From Nocardioides dongkuii (GTDB taxonomy: Bacteria > Actinomycetota > Actinomycetes > Propionibacteriales > Nocardioidaceae), in contig NZ_CP059903.1 of NCBI RefSeq assembly GCF_014127485.1, positions 1 through 64,000 on the forward strand: a DNA stretch of 64,000 nt, given 5' to 3'. Within the stretch, counting starts at the first letter, position 1, and every line of letters begins with the position of its first letter. A program made the position numbers and the translations under genes. Positions 46,425 to 55,353 of the stretch are shown here, one piece after another. The notes below the pieces were generated by a model. That model saw nothing but the letters and a program-made list of their open reading frames with translations. It was not told the origin of the DNA and did not search any database.

Positions 46425-47921
46425 GTGCGTGGCCCCGCGCTGCCCCGGCCCGGGTCGCTGACCGCCCGCCTGGTCGCCACCACCCTCGCGCTGGTGATGG
46501 CGGTCGCGGTGCTGATCGCGGTCGTGGCGACGCTGGGCGTGCGGGGCTACCTCGACGACCGGCTCGACGACGACGTACGAGCGGCGCTCGAGCGCGCGAG
46601 CCGACCCGGGCCGGGCGGGACCCAGCCCTGGGACGACGGCCAGCCCGGTCCGGGGCCCGGCGACGTGGACCTCGACGGCGACGGCGACGGTGATCGCCGG
46701 GGCCCCGGCGACGTCCGGGGCCAGGGCGTGGGCACGCTGACCGCGTTCCTCTTCGAGGACTACGAGGCTGGGCTGGGCGACGTGCTGGTCCAGGAGGAGG
46801 ACGGCGGGACCGCACGGCAGCAGCTCTCGGCGGCGGCCCTCGACGTCCTCGGCGACGTCCCGGTCGACGGGGAGCCGCACGACGTCGAGCTGCCCGGCCT
46901 CGGCAGCTACCGCGTCATCGCCGTCGCCGAGGGGGGCTCGAGCGCCGTCGTCGCTGGGCTGCCGACCGACGACGTCGACGACGTCGTGGGGACGCTGGTG
47001 GCCTGGGAGGTCGTCCTCGTCCTCCTCGGCGGTCTCGTCGCCTCCGTCGCGGGCCTGCTCGTCGTACGCCGCCAGCTGCGGCCGCTGCGCGAGGTCGCGG
47101 CGACCGCCCGCGCCGTGGCGGCGCTCCCGCTCTCGTCGGGCGAGATCGACCTCACCGAGCGGGTGCCCGACCGGCTCAGCGACGAGCGGACCGAGGTCGG
47201 CCAGGTCGGCGCCGCGCTCAACGCCCTGCTCACCCACGTCGAGGACTCCCTCTCGGCCCGGCACCGCAGCGAGCAGCAGGTCCGGCAGTTCGTCGCCGAC
47301 GCCTCGCACGAGCTGCGTACGCCGCTGGCGACCATCGCCGGCTACACCGAGCTCGCCCGCCGCCGTCCCGACCGCGAGACGACGGCCACCGCGCTGGGCA
47401 AGGTCGAGGAGGAGGCGCGCCGGATGACCTCGCTGGTGGAGGACCTGCTCCTCCTCGCCCGCCTCGACGCCGGCAGGCCGCTGGCCGAGGACACCGTCGA
47501 CCTCACCCGCCTGCTGCTCGAGGGCGTCGCCGACGCCCGGGTCCTCGCCCCCGACCACCGGTGGCGCCTCGACCTGCCCGCCGACTCGGTGGAGGTGACC
47601 GGCGACGAGGCGCGGCTGCGCCAGGTGGTCACCAACCTGCTGACCAACGCCCGCAAGCACACCCCCGCCGGGACCACGGTCACCGTGACCGCGACCCCGG
47701 ACGGGTTCGCCGTCCACGACGACGGCCCCGGCTTCCCGCCGTCCCTGCTCGACCACGCCTTCGAGCGGTTCGCGCGCGGGGACACCTCCCGGCACCGCGA
47801 GGGCGGCGCCGGCCTCGGCCTGTCCCTGGTCGCGGCGATCGTCGAGGCCCACGGCGGCGAGGTCGGCCTCGCGAGCCGGCCCGGCGACACCACGGTCACC
47901 GTGCGGCTGCCGCGGCGCTGA
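46425..47921 (+). CDS. Sensor histidine kinase
   Basis: A 498-aa membrane kinase: first helix about 13-38, an exported domain with an acidic, Gly/Asp-rich insert (about 65-100), second helix about 190-215, HAMP, then HisKA with H295 in DASHELRTPLA and HATPase with NLLTNARKHTP, DDGPGFP and GGAGLGLSLV. Pairs with the response regulator just upstream. The acidic insert might bind cations or peptides; the stimulus is unknown. Confidence 0.92.
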   Translation: MRGPALPRPGSLTARLVATTLALVMAVAVLIAVVATLGVRGYLDDRLDDDVRAALERASRPGPGGTQPWDDGQPGPGPGDVDLDGDGDGDRRGPGDVRGQGVGTLTAFLFEDYEAGLGDVLVQEEDGGTARQQLSAAALDVLGDVPVDGEPHDVELPGLGSYRVIAVAEGGSSAVVAGLPTDDVDDVVGTLVAWEVVLVLLGGLVASVAGLLVVRRQLRPLREVAATARAVAALPLSSGEIDLTERVPDRLSDERTEVGQVGAALNALLTHVEDSLSARHRSEQQVRQFVADASHELRTPLATIAGYTELARRRPDRETTATALGKVEEEARRMTSLVEDLLLLARLDAGRPLAEDTVDLTRLLLEGVADARVLAPDHRWRLDLPADSVEVTGDEARLRQVVTNLLTNARKHTPAGTTVTVTATPDGFAVHDDGPGFPPSLLDHAFERFARGDTSRHREGGAGLGLSLVAAIVEAHGGEVGLASRPGDTTVTVRLPRR

Positions 47922-48021
47922 CCCGCTCGTTCTCACGGCTGGCGCACAGGCTGCTCAGGAGCCCGGCCCAGGTCGGCGGCCCAAGGTGGTGGGCGACAGA
48001 CCAGCGATGGAAAGGACCAGC

Positions 48022-48543
48022 ATGAAGCTCCGCACGACCCGCACGACCGCCGCCGCCCTCGGCCTGCTCGCCGTCCTGTCGACGGCCGTGGCCTGCGGCA
48101 CCGAGTCGACCGACGTGACCACGCACCCCGACAGCGGCCCGGGGGCCCGGGTCGACGCCTCGTCGAGCACCAGCGAGGAGGACCTGGTCGCCCTGGTCGA
48201 GGACGCGTACGGCGACGCCGACCTCGGGCTGCACCGCGGCCACCGGCCGGTCCTGGACGTCCTCGAGGAGGTCCTGGGCCTCAGCCACGACGAGCTGCAC
48301 GAGCGCATGGACCAGGGCCAGAACCTCGCCGCGGTCGCCGAGGACGTCGGCGTCGACCCGCAGGCCCTGGTCGACGCCCTCGTCGAGTCCCGCAGCCCCG
48401 CGGTCGACCGGCTCCTGGAGGCCGGCACCCTCACCCAGGACGAGGCCGACGGCTACCGCGCCGCCCTCGAGGAGGCGTTCACCTTCCGCGTGACCTGGGA
48501 CGGCGAGGCGGAGACGCCCACGTTCGCCGGCCTCGACGGCTGA
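48022..48543 (+). CDS. Small lipoprotein associated with the two-component system
   Basis: A 173-aa exported protein with signal LGLLAVLSTAVAC (lipobox cysteine C25), a Ser/Thr linker and a helical domain VLGLSHDELHERMDQGQNLAAVAEDVG, then VDPQALVDALVESR, a pattern often seen in proteins encoded beside actinobacterial two-component systems. ATG 48022 with GGAAAGGA upstream. It lies 100 bp after the kinase and ends 2 bp before the convergent RidA gene. Confidence 0.75.
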   Translation: MKLRTTRTTAAALGLLAVLSTAVACGTESTDVTTHPDSGPGARVDASSSTSEEDLVALVEDAYGDADLGLHRGHRPVLDVLEEVLGLSHDELHERMDQGQNLAAVAEDVGVDPQALVDALVESRSPAVDRLLEAGTLTQDEADGYRAALEEAFTFRVTWDGEAETPTFAGLDG

Positions 48544-48545
48544 GG

Positions 48546-48959
48546 TCACTCGACCACGGCGACGACCTCGACCTCGACCAGCAGGGACGGGTTGGCCAGG
48601 GCGGCCACGCCGATGCCGGTCAGCGGCGCCTGCAGGAGGGAGTCGCTCCCCAGCCTCTCGGCTGCTCGATTGACGCCGTCGAGGTAGGACGCCAACTTCC
48701 CCGGCGTCCAGTCGACGAGGTACACGGTCACCTTGACCACGTCGTCGAAGGTGGCCCCTGCGGCGGCGAGGGCGGCGGCCAGGTTGAGGTAGCACTGCTC
48801 GGTCTGGGCCGCGAGGTCGTCCTCGCCCACCACCTGGCCGTGCGCGTCGACGGCCACCTGACCGGCGACGTGGACGAGGCGGCCCGGCGCGGCGACGGAG
48901 ACCTGGTGGTACAGGTCGACCTGGGGGAGCTCGGGGGGATCGATGAACAGGTGGGGCAT
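48546..48959 (-). CDS. RidA/YjgF-family protein
   Basis: A 137-aa Rid-family protein; RidA members hydrolyse reactive enamines/imines. Seen: HVAGQVAVDAHGQVVGEDDLAAQ, LAAALAAAGATFDDVVKVTVYLVDW and the C-terminal LLVEVEVVAV. The archetypal catalytic Arg (RTSG/CR-type near residue 105) is not visible: the equivalent stretch reads PLTGIGVAALANPSLLVE, so it may belong to a non-deaminating Rid subgroup. ATG 48959 has GGAAGGAAG upstream. Confidence 0.85.
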   Translation of the reverse strand: MPHLFIDPPELPQVDLYHQVSVAAPGRLVHVAGQVAVDAHGQVVGEDDLAAQTEQCYLNLAAALAAAGATFDDVVKVTVYLVDWTPGKLASYLDGVNRAAERLGSDSLLQAPLTGIGVAALANPSLLVEVEVVAVVE

Positions 48960-49053
48960 GGGGTGCTTCCTTCCGATCGATGCCGCGACGCGGGGCGGGA
49001 CGGCCCTGCTGAGGTCTCGATCGAGTGTGCACCCCGCGACGTCCGGCGGACGG

Positions 49054-50082
49054 TCAGGCAGGCATCGGGTCACCGGCGCCGGGGCGGACGCCGATCCGGT
49101 CGACGACGCCGCGCTCGAGGACCGCGGAGACGCCGAACAGCGTGACCTCGTCGGGCGCGGAGGCGGGACCCGCGAAGTACGACCGCGCGCCGAGCGGCAT
49201 CGGGGAGCCGGGGCGGAAGATCCACACCGCCGTGATGCCGGAGAACTCGTCGGTGCGGGAGATGCCGAAGCCGGTCCGCCCGATCGCGTCCTCGGCCTGC
49301 TCGACGAGCTCGACGCCGGGGAGCTTGGTCACGGCCTGGAGCAGCGTGCCGGCGACGTCCGGCGGCACGAGGTCCTCGAGGATGAGGTTCCCGATCGTCT
49401 CGAAGACGTGCTGCGCGGAGGTCTGGGGCGACTCCGGGTCCTGGTGGCTGGCGAGCTCGGAGATGAGCTCGTCGGGATCGCGCGGCAGCGTGGAGATCCA
49501 CCGGTAGGTAGGCCGGTAGCGGCCGGCCGGTGCGCCGGCCCCCACGATGGGCCAGTCCTGCCCGTACTCGCGGATCAGCCCCTGGTCCTTGGTGGCGGCC
49601 TCGACCTGGGACTGCCAGACCTCGCGCTCGTGCGGAGCGCCGAGCTCGGGTCCCCCGCCGTAGTGGCCCTCGTTCTCGATGACCGTGAGGCGGACGTAGG
49701 TGAACTGGTCCTCGCGGACCGTGGGGGTCGGTGTCGTGGAGGCGGCCGCGGCGAGCCCGTGGAGAGCGCGCACGGCGCCGGGGTCGGCCAGCACCGGCAG
49801 GGGCTCGGCGGACGGCGCGTCGGACGAGGTGCCGACCACCGACACTGTCAGGAGCGCAGCGATGGCCGCGAGGCAGGCGGCGACCAGGACGCCCGGGCCG
49901 AGGAGGGCCAGGCGCTGGGTCCCGCGGGCGCGCTGCGGGCGTGACGCCTCCTCGATGGTCGCGAGCAGGACGGTCTCGATGCGCGCGCGGGCGTCGTCCG
50001 GTACGCCGCCGGGCGCCGGGGCGGGCGCGAGCTCGCGCAGGTCGTGCAGCAGCTGCTGGTGCTGGGTGCCGGTGGTGGTCAT
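49054..50082 (-). CDS. CU044_5270-family membrane protein (probable sigma-factor partner)
   Basis: A 342-aa protein with a cytoplasmic N-terminus, one membrane helix (about 62-84, LLGPGVLVAACLAAIAALLTVSVVG) and a large exported domain with REDQFTYVRLTVIENEG, RPTYRWISTLPRDPDELIS and HVFETIGNLI. This family is usually encoded next to an ECF sigma factor, as here, 9 bp downstream of it. An anti-sigma role is inferred from context; no zinc HxxxCxxC motif is seen. Confidence 0.8.
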   Translation of the reverse strand: MTTTGTQHQQLLHDLRELAPAPAPGGVPDDARARIETVLLATIEEASRPQRARGTQRLALLGPGVLVAACLAAIAALLTVSVVGTSSDAPSAEPLPVLADPGAVRALHGLAAAASTTPTPTVREDQFTYVRLTVIENEGHYGGGPELGAPHEREVWQSQVEAATKDQGLIREYGQDWPIVGAGAPAGRYRPTYRWISTLPRDPDELISELASHQDPESPQTSAQHVFETIGNLILEDLVPPDVAGTLLQAVTKLPGVELVEQAEDAIGRTGFGISRTDEFSGITAVWIFRPGSPMPLGARSYFAGPASAPDEVTLFGVSAVLERGVVDRIGVRPGAGDPMPA

Positions 50083-50091
50083 GGGGTGCTC

Positions 50092-50724
50092 CTAGGCGGT
50101 GGGACGGACCGGGGCGGTGGTCCGCGATGACAGGGCGGGGGACCGGTGGTGGCCGGGCGCGGTGGGTTCCTCGCCGGCCAGGACGCGCAGGCGTCGGCGG
50201 GCACGGGAGAGCCGGGACCGGACCGTGCCCTCGGCCACCCCGAGCGCGTCCGCCGCGGCCCGGGTGCTGAGCCCGGACCAGACGCAGAGGACGAGGACCT
50301 CGACCTCTCTCCTCTCCAGGCGGTCGAGGGCGGCGCGGGTGCGCGCCAGGAGCTCGGCGTCGTCGAGCCGGGTGGAGACCTCCTCGGCGATGTCCGCCGT
50401 GGCGGTCTCGAAGCGGTGCCCGTGGCGCGCCACGAACCCGATCTGGCGTCGGCGGCCGCGGACGACGTTGAGCGCCTGCCGGGCGGCGATCGCGAGCAGC
50501 CACGGGGCGAGCGGGTCACCGCTGTCGGCGATCGTCGCCCGGATCTTCCACGCGGTCAGGAACGTCTCGGCTGTCACGTCCTCCGCGTGCGACCCGTCGC
50601 CGCAGAGGCTCGCCGCGAGGCGGTACACCCGGTCCACGTGCGCGCGGTAGAGGGTCGTGAACGCGTCCGCGTCGCCGTCTCGCAACTGCTGGCGCAACGC
50701 GCGCGTCTCCTGCTCAGGCTCCAC
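50092..50724 (-). CDS. ECF-type RNA polymerase sigma factor
   Basis: A sigma-70 family protein of about 210 aa. Region 2: DAFTTLYRAHVDRVYRLAASL, EDVTAETFLTAWK and PWLLAIAARQALNVVRGRRR. Region 4: LDRLERREVEVLVLCVWSGLS, TRAAADALGVAEGTVRSRLSRARRRL. The start is uncertain: GTG 50724 leaves the usual short N-terminus; GTG 50772 would add 16 residues. It precedes its membrane partner, and the operon faces away from nothing regulatory that I recognise. Confidence 0.9.
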   Translation of the reverse strand: MEPEQETRALRQQLRDGDADAFTTLYRAHVDRVYRLAASLCGDGSHAEDVTAETFLTAWKIRATIADSGDPLAPWLLAIAARQALNVVRGRRRQIGFVARHGHRFETATADIAEEVSTRLDDAELLARTRAALDRLERREVEVLVLCVWSGLSTRAAADALGVAEGTVRSRLSRARRRLRVLAGEEPTAPGHHRSPALSSRTTAPVRPTA

Positions 50725-50785
50725 ACCAGTAACTGTCCGTCGCCGCCTCGCTGTTGCCGTGACCTGAGTCACACCCGTCTCGGTG

Positions 50786-51364
50786 CTACGGCGCGGTGAT
50801 CCGGCGCACCGACTCCACGACCGCCTCGCGCAGGACGGCCCGCGGGGGGAGCTGGTCCTGCAGGGCCGGGGACGTGAGGTGCCAGGTCTGGGCGATGGCG
50901 AGGACGAGGGCCAGGCAGGTGCTCGGCGACAGTCCGGCCACCGCGGTCGCCTCCGGGCCGTCGGCCAGCTGCCGCAGGGCGTCCTGCTTCTCGGCGTACG
51001 ACCGGCTCTCCGCCGTGGTCGCCGTCGGCCTCTCGAGCTGGCGCCACATGCTGAGCCGGAAGGCCGAGGGGTCGTCCATCAGGGCGTCGAACATCGCGCC
51101 GGCGTAGGACGGCAGGTCCTCGGGGACCAGCGGGACCGCGTCGATCAGGCGCTGGAGCGCCTCGGCGACCACGTGGTCGAAGAGCTCCTCCTTGTTGCCG
51201 AAGTAGACGTAGATCATCCGCTTGTTGGCGCCCGCGGCGTCGGCGATCCGATCCACCCGGGCACCACTGAGGCCCCGGGCGGCGAACTCGGCGATGGCCG
51301 CGTCGAGGATCCGCCGCTGGGTCGCCGCCTTGTCCCGAGGCGCGGGGGAGCTCTTCTCGGTCAC
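50786..51364 (-). CDS. TetR-family regulator
   Basis: A 192-aa repressor-type protein. N-terminal HTH: QRRILDAAIAEFAARGLSGARVDRIADAAGANKRMIYVYFGNKEELF. The C-terminal ligand domain is of the TetR_C type seen with YcdC-like members. GTG 51364, divergent from an SDR gene across a 91-bp gap with two operator-like dyads. Confidence 0.9.
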   Translation of the reverse strand: MTEKSSPAPRDKAATQRRILDAAIAEFAARGLSGARVDRIADAAGANKRMIYVYFGNKEELFDHVVAEALQRLIDAVPLVPEDLPSYAGAMFDALMDDPSAFRLSMWRQLERPTATTAESRSYAEKQDALRQLADGPEATAVAGLSPSTCLALVLAIAQTWHLTSPALQDQLPPRAVLREAVVESVRRITAP

Positions 51365-51388
51365 CGGGGCACGGTACCGAAGAAGTGC

Positions 51389-51440
51389 TTGTCACCAACC
51401 GGTTAGTGGTCTACGTTGCAGTAACCAACCAGATGGTTAC
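51389..51440 (+). promoter_or_regulatory. Promoter and TetR operators of the SDR operon
   Basis: TTGTCA (51389-51394) and TACGTT (51412-51417) with a 17-bp spacer. A dyad around AACCGGTT (51393-51410) lies inside the spacer, and GTAACCA-N6-TGGTTAC (51421-51440) lies just downstream. Both carry ACCAACC, so one repressor could bind both; the adjacent TetR is the obvious candidate. Confidence 0.6.
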
Positions 51441-51455
51441 CAAGGAGATCCGACC

Positions 51456-52205
51456 ATGGCCACGAGATTCACCGACCAGACCGTCCTGATCACCGGCGCC
51501 ACCGGGGCGCTGGGAGCAGCCCTGAGCCACGCCTTCCACGCCGAGGGCGCGCACGTGATCCTCGGCGCGCGGAACCGGGAGGCGGGGGAGCGCCTCGCGC
51601 AGCAGCTCGGGGAGCGCGCCACCGCCGTCACGCTGGACGTGACCGACGAGCAGGCGTGGGTGGACGCGATCGCCCGTGCCGAGGCGGTCGCAGGTCCCGT
51701 GACCGTCCTGATCAACAATGCGGCCCACCTCGAGGTCGGAACCGTCGAGGGGGTCCCGGTCGAGGCCTGGCGGGCGGTGATCGACACCAACCTGACCGGG
51801 TCGTTCCTCGGCATCCGCTCGGTCGCCCCTGGCATGGAGCGGGCCGGCGGCGGCTCGATCGTCAACATCTCCTCGATCGCCGGGCTGCACGCCGCCCCGG
51901 GGCTCGTGGCCTACTCCTCGAGCAAGTGGGGACTGCGCGGCCTGACCCGCACGGCGGCGGCCGAGCTGGCGCGCAAGAACATCCGCGTCAACGCCGTCCA
52001 CCCCGGGATCATCGACACGCCGCTGGCCTACGACCCGACCACCCACGAGGAGCTGGTCCCGGTCGGCGGCCTCGCCATCCCCCGTCAGGCGACCACGGCC
52101 GAGATCGCCGAGTACGTCCTCTTCGTCGCCTCCGAGGACGCCTCGTTCTCGACCGGCTCGGAGTTCATCGCCGACGGCGGCTTCGCCCTCGGGCCCGTCG
52201 CCTGA
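51456..52205 (+). CDS. Short-chain dehydrogenase/reductase (3-oxoacyl/hydroxysteroid type)
   Basis: A 249-aa classical SDR: cofactor motif TGATGALGAAL, NNAAHL, catalytic Ser in VNISSIAG, YSSSK (Tyr/Lys) and PGIIDTPLA. Ends with the FIADGGFALGP pattern of family members that use NAD(P). The substrate is unknown. ATG 51456 with AAGGAG upstream. First gene of the TetR-controlled pair. Confidence 0.9.
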   Translation: MATRFTDQTVLITGATGALGAALSHAFHAEGAHVILGARNREAGERLAQQLGERATAVTLDVTDEQAWVDAIARAEAVAGPVTVLINNAAHLEVGTVEGVPVEAWRAVIDTNLTGSFLGIRSVAPGMERAGGGSIVNISSIAGLHAAPGLVAYSSSKWGLRGLTRTAAAELARKNIRVNAVHPGIIDTPLAYDPTTHEELVPVGGLAIPRQATTAEIAEYVLFVASEDASFSTGSEFIADGGFALGPVA

Positions 52206-52240
52206 CCGGCCCGACCACCACGCACCCTGAAGGGAAGACC

Positions 52241-53071
52241 ATGACCACCTGGTTCATCACGGGAACCTCGAGCGGCTTCGGCCGCCACCTCACCGAGCTG
52301 CTGCTGGAACGGGGCGACACCGTCGCGGCCACGCTCCGGCGACCCGACACGCTCGCCGCGCTGCAGGATCACCACGGCGACCGGCTGTGGGTGCGCGCCC
52401 TCGACGTCACCGACACCGCCGCCCTGCGGCGGGTCGTCGACGAGGCCTTCGCAGACCTCGGCACCATCGACGTCGCGGTCTCCAACGCCGGCTACGGGCT
52501 CTTCGGTGCAGCCGAGGAGCTGGCCGACCACGAGATCGCCCGCCAGCTCGACACCAACGTCCTCGCCTCGATCCAGCTCGCGCGCGCGTTCGTGCCGCAC
52601 TTCCGGCGCCAGGGTGCGGGACGGATCCTGCAGCTCTCGAGCCTCGGGGGCCAGGTCGGCTTCCCGGGGATGTCGGCCTACCACGCCTCGAAGTGGGCGA
52701 TCGAGGGCTTCTACGAGGCCTTCGGTCCGGAGGTCGCGCCGTTCGGCATCCAGACCACCCTGGTGGAGCCCGGGATGGCCCGGACCGAGTTCGCCGGCAG
52801 GTCCGCCGTCGCGGGCCGCGACCCCCGGTACGACGACGCCGGCGTCCTCCGCGTCGGTGCCGTCCCGAGGGAGGCGATGCCCGGTGACCCGCGGAAGATG
52901 GCGCAGGCCATGATCGACGTGACCGAGCGGGAGCAGCAACCGGCTCGCCTGGCCCTGGGCTCGGATGCCTACGCGATGATCCGCGCGGCGCTCGAGGACC
53001 GGATCGCCGCCCTCGACGCGCAGCGCGAGATCGCGCTGTCCACCGACGCCGACGACGTGCTCAGCGCGTAG
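52241..53071 (+). CDS. Short-chain dehydrogenase/reductase (second)
   Basis: A 276-aa SDR of the YbbO-like type: TGTSSGFGRHL cofactor motif, ALDVTD, SNAGYGLFG, LSSLGGQVGFPG with catalytic Ser, YHASK and VEPGMARTEF. ATG 52241 with AAGGGAAG upstream, 35 bp after the first SDR, so probably the same transcript under the TetR. The substrate is unknown. Confidence 0.9.
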   Translation: MTTWFITGTSSGFGRHLTELLLERGDTVAATLRRPDTLAALQDHHGDRLWVRALDVTDTAALRRVVDEAFADLGTIDVAVSNAGYGLFGAAEELADHEIARQLDTNVLASIQLARAFVPHFRRQGAGRILQLSSLGGQVGFPGMSAYHASKWAIEGFYEAFGPEVAPFGIQTTLVEPGMARTEFAGRSAVAGRDPRYDDAGVLRVGAVPREAMPGDPRKMAQAMIDVTEREQQPARLALGSDAYAMIRAALEDRIAALDAQREIALSTDADDVLSA

Positions 53072-53072
53072 C

Positions 53073-53843
53073 TCAGCCCGCGTCCAGCACCCGCGACAGG
53101 AACCGGCGGGTGCGCTCCTCGAGCGGATCGGTGAGCACCTCGGCGCTGCCGCGCTCGATGATGAGGCCCTCGTCGAGCACCAGCACCTGGTCGGCGACGT
53201 CGCGGGCGAAGCGGATCTCGTGGGTGACGATGACGAGCGTCCAGTCCTCCTCGGCGAGGTCGCGGACGACGGCGAGCACCTCGCCGACGAGCTCGGGGTC
53301 GAGCGCGGAGGTCGGCTCGTCGAGCAGCAGCACCTCGGGACGCAGCGCGAGGGCACGGGCGATCCCGACCCGCTGCTGCTGCCCGCCGGAGAGCTGGGCG
53401 GGGTAGGCGTGCTCGCGGCCGGCGAGGCCGACCCGCTCCAGCAGGACGCGGGCGTCGGCCTCGGCCTCCTCGCGCGGGCGGCCCTGCACCTGCACCGGTC
53501 CCTCGATCAGGTTGCCGAGCACGGTCTTGTGGGGGAAGAGGTTGTGGGACTGGAAGACCATGCCGCTGCGGGAGCGCAGCGCGGCGATCTCGCGTCGGCG
53601 TACCGCCTTGTCGCGGGGGAGCGCGTCGAAGTCGACGGCCGCCTCGCCGATCCGCACGCGGCCGGCATCGGGGGTCTCCAGCACGTTGAGCGACCGCAGC
53701 ACGGTCGTCTTGCCGCAGCCCGAGGGCCCGACCAGCACCGTGGCGGTGCCGCGGCGGGCCGTGAAGCTGATCCCGCGGAGCGCGCGGCGCTCGCCGAAGG
53801 ACTTCTCGATCCCCTCGACCTCGATCAGGTCGCTCGTGCTCAT
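53073..53843 (-). CDS. Polar amino-acid ABC transporter, ATP-binding protein
   Basis: A 256-aa ATPase of the PAAT class (GlnQ/HisP-like): Walker A GPSGCGKTT, Q-loop MVFQSHNLFPHKT, signature LSGGQQQRVGIARAL, Walker B VLLLDEPTSALD and H-loop VTHEIRFA. It overlaps the upstream fused permease gene by 4 bp, so the two form a complete importer. Confidence 0.94.
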   Translation of the reverse strand: MSTSDLIEVEGIEKSFGERRALRGISFTARRGTATVLVGPSGCGKTTVLRSLNVLETPDAGRVRIGEAAVDFDALPRDKAVRRREIAALRSRSGMVFQSHNLFPHKTVLGNLIEGPVQVQGRPREEAEADARVLLERVGLAGREHAYPAQLSGGQQQRVGIARALALRPEVLLLDEPTSALDPELVGEVLAVVRDLAEEDWTLVIVTHEIRFARDVADQVLVLDEGLIIERGSAEVLTDPLEERTRRFLSRVLDAG

Positions 53844-55348
53844 CTGACGTACCTGCCCAGTCGTCGTTCCAGCGGTCCCTGCGCGAGGCTGATGAGGAAG
53901 CAGATCACCCAGTAGTACAGCGCCGCGAGGGCGTAGAGCGGGAGGTACTCCGTGCTGAGCGAGGCCGCCAGCTGCGCCTCGCGGAACAGCTCGGGCACCA
54001 GCACCACGGAGACCAGCGAGGTGTCCTTGACCAGCGAGAGCAGCGTGTTCGACAGCGGGGGTACGGCGATCCGCGCGGCCTGCGGCAGCACGATCCGCCG
54101 CATGCCCTGCCAGTAGTCCATGCCGATCGTGGTCGCCGCCTCGAACTGGCCGCGCGGCACCGAGAGGATCGAGGCGCGGATGATCTCGGCGCCGTACCCA
54201 CCGACGTTGAGGCTGAGCGCGAGGCACGCGGCGGTGAAGCCCGGCAGCTTGAGCCCGACCTGCGGCAGCCCGTAGAAGACGATGAAGAGCTGCACCAGCA
54301 GCGGCGTCCCGCGGATGATCGAGACGTAGGCCCGCGCCGGGAGGTCGAGGGCGCGGATCCCGGAGAGCCGGGCCAGGGCGGTGGCCAGCGCGATCAGCAG
54401 GCCGCCGAGGAAGCTGATCGCGGTGAGCGGGAGGGTGCCGACCAGCGCACCGCGCAGCATCGGCCAGGCGGCGTCCTCCAGCACCTGCCACCGGCTGCGG
54501 CCCCGGTCGGAGCCCTCGACGTCGACCTCGCCGCCGTCGGGCACCGACACGTCGGCGCCGAAGTACTCCTCGGAGAGCTCGGCGAGGGTGCCGTCGGCGG
54601 TGATCGCCTGCAGCGCCCGGTCCGCCTCGTCGCGCAGCGCCTGGTCGGACTGGGCGAAGACCAGGGCCTGCTCGCTGACCTCCCCGCCGGCCTCGCCGGC
54701 GATCTCGATCTCGTCGGAGCCGGTGGAGGCGAGGTAGTCGAGCACCGCGATGTTGTCGTTGACGATCGCGTCGACGCGGCCCTGCACGAGCAGCTCGACG
54801 GCGGGCGCGAACCCCTCGACCGACTGCACCCGCGCGCCGGCGTCCCGCGCCACCTGCGCCCAGTTGCTGGTCTCCGACTGCGCGGTCGTGCGGCCCTCGA
54901 GGTCCGCGAGCGTGGTGATGTCGTCGTCGCCGGCGGCGGTCACGATGACGCCGCGGGAGTAGGTGTAGGGCGCGGTGAAGAGGTAGCGCGCCTCGCGCTC
55001 GGGGTTGATCGTCACCTGGTTGGCGATCACGTCGATCCGGCCCGCGTCCAGCGCCGGGAAGAGCGCGTCGAAGGAGGCCTGGGTGAAGTCCAGCTCCCAG
55101 CCGGCCTCCTCGGCGATCGCCTCCATCACCTCGATGTCGTAGCCGGTGAGGTCGCCGGTGCGCGGGTCGACGTACGTGAACGGCGGGTAGGTGCCCTCGG
55201 TGCCGACCCGGACGACGCGCCGCTCGCCGTCGCTGCCGCTCGTCTCGTCGGCGGTCGCCGGCGACCCGGTGGCCGCCACCAGCCCGCACGCGAGGGCGAG
55301 GAGCAGCAGCACGCGGACGACGTACGCCGGCGCGGGGTCGGTCCGCAT
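53840..55348 (-). CDS. Fused substrate-binding protein and permease, amino-acid ABC transporter
   Basis: A 502-aa fusion. After a signal-like N-terminal helix (VVRVLLLLALACGLVAATG), residues about 45-265 are a type II binding protein (VRVGTEGTYPPFTYVDPRTG, GYDIEVMEAIAEEAGW, FDALFPALDAGRIDVIANQ). Residues about 290-500 are the permease with RAYVSIIRGTPLLVQLFIVFYG, GGYGAEIIRASILSVPRGQFEAA and the EAA-type loop GMDYWQGMRRIVLPQAARIAVPP. Such fusions occur for glutamine and other polar amino acids; specificity is not shown. Confidence 0.92.
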   Translation of the reverse strand: MRTDPAPAYVVRVLLLLALACGLVAATGSPATADETSGSDGERRVVRVGTEGTYPPFTYVDPRTGDLTGYDIEVMEAIAEEAGWELDFTQASFDALFPALDAGRIDVIANQVTINPEREARYLFTAPYTYSRGVIVTAAGDDDITTLADLEGRTTAQSETSNWAQVARDAGARVQSVEGFAPAVELLVQGRVDAIVNDNIAVLDYLASTGSDEIEIAGEAGGEVSEQALVFAQSDQALRDEADRALQAITADGTLAELSEEYFGADVSVPDGGEVDVEGSDRGRSRWQVLEDAAWPMLRGALVGTLPLTAISFLGGLLIALATALARLSGIRALDLPARAYVSIIRGTPLLVQLFIVFYGLPQVGLKLPGFTAACLALSLNVGGYGAEIIRASILSVPRGQFEAATTIGMDYWQGMRRIVLPQAARIAVPPLSNTLLSLVKDTSLVSVVLVPELFREAQLAASLSTEYLPLYALAALYYWVICFLISLAQGPLERRLGRYVR

Positions 55349-55353
55349 GCGGC

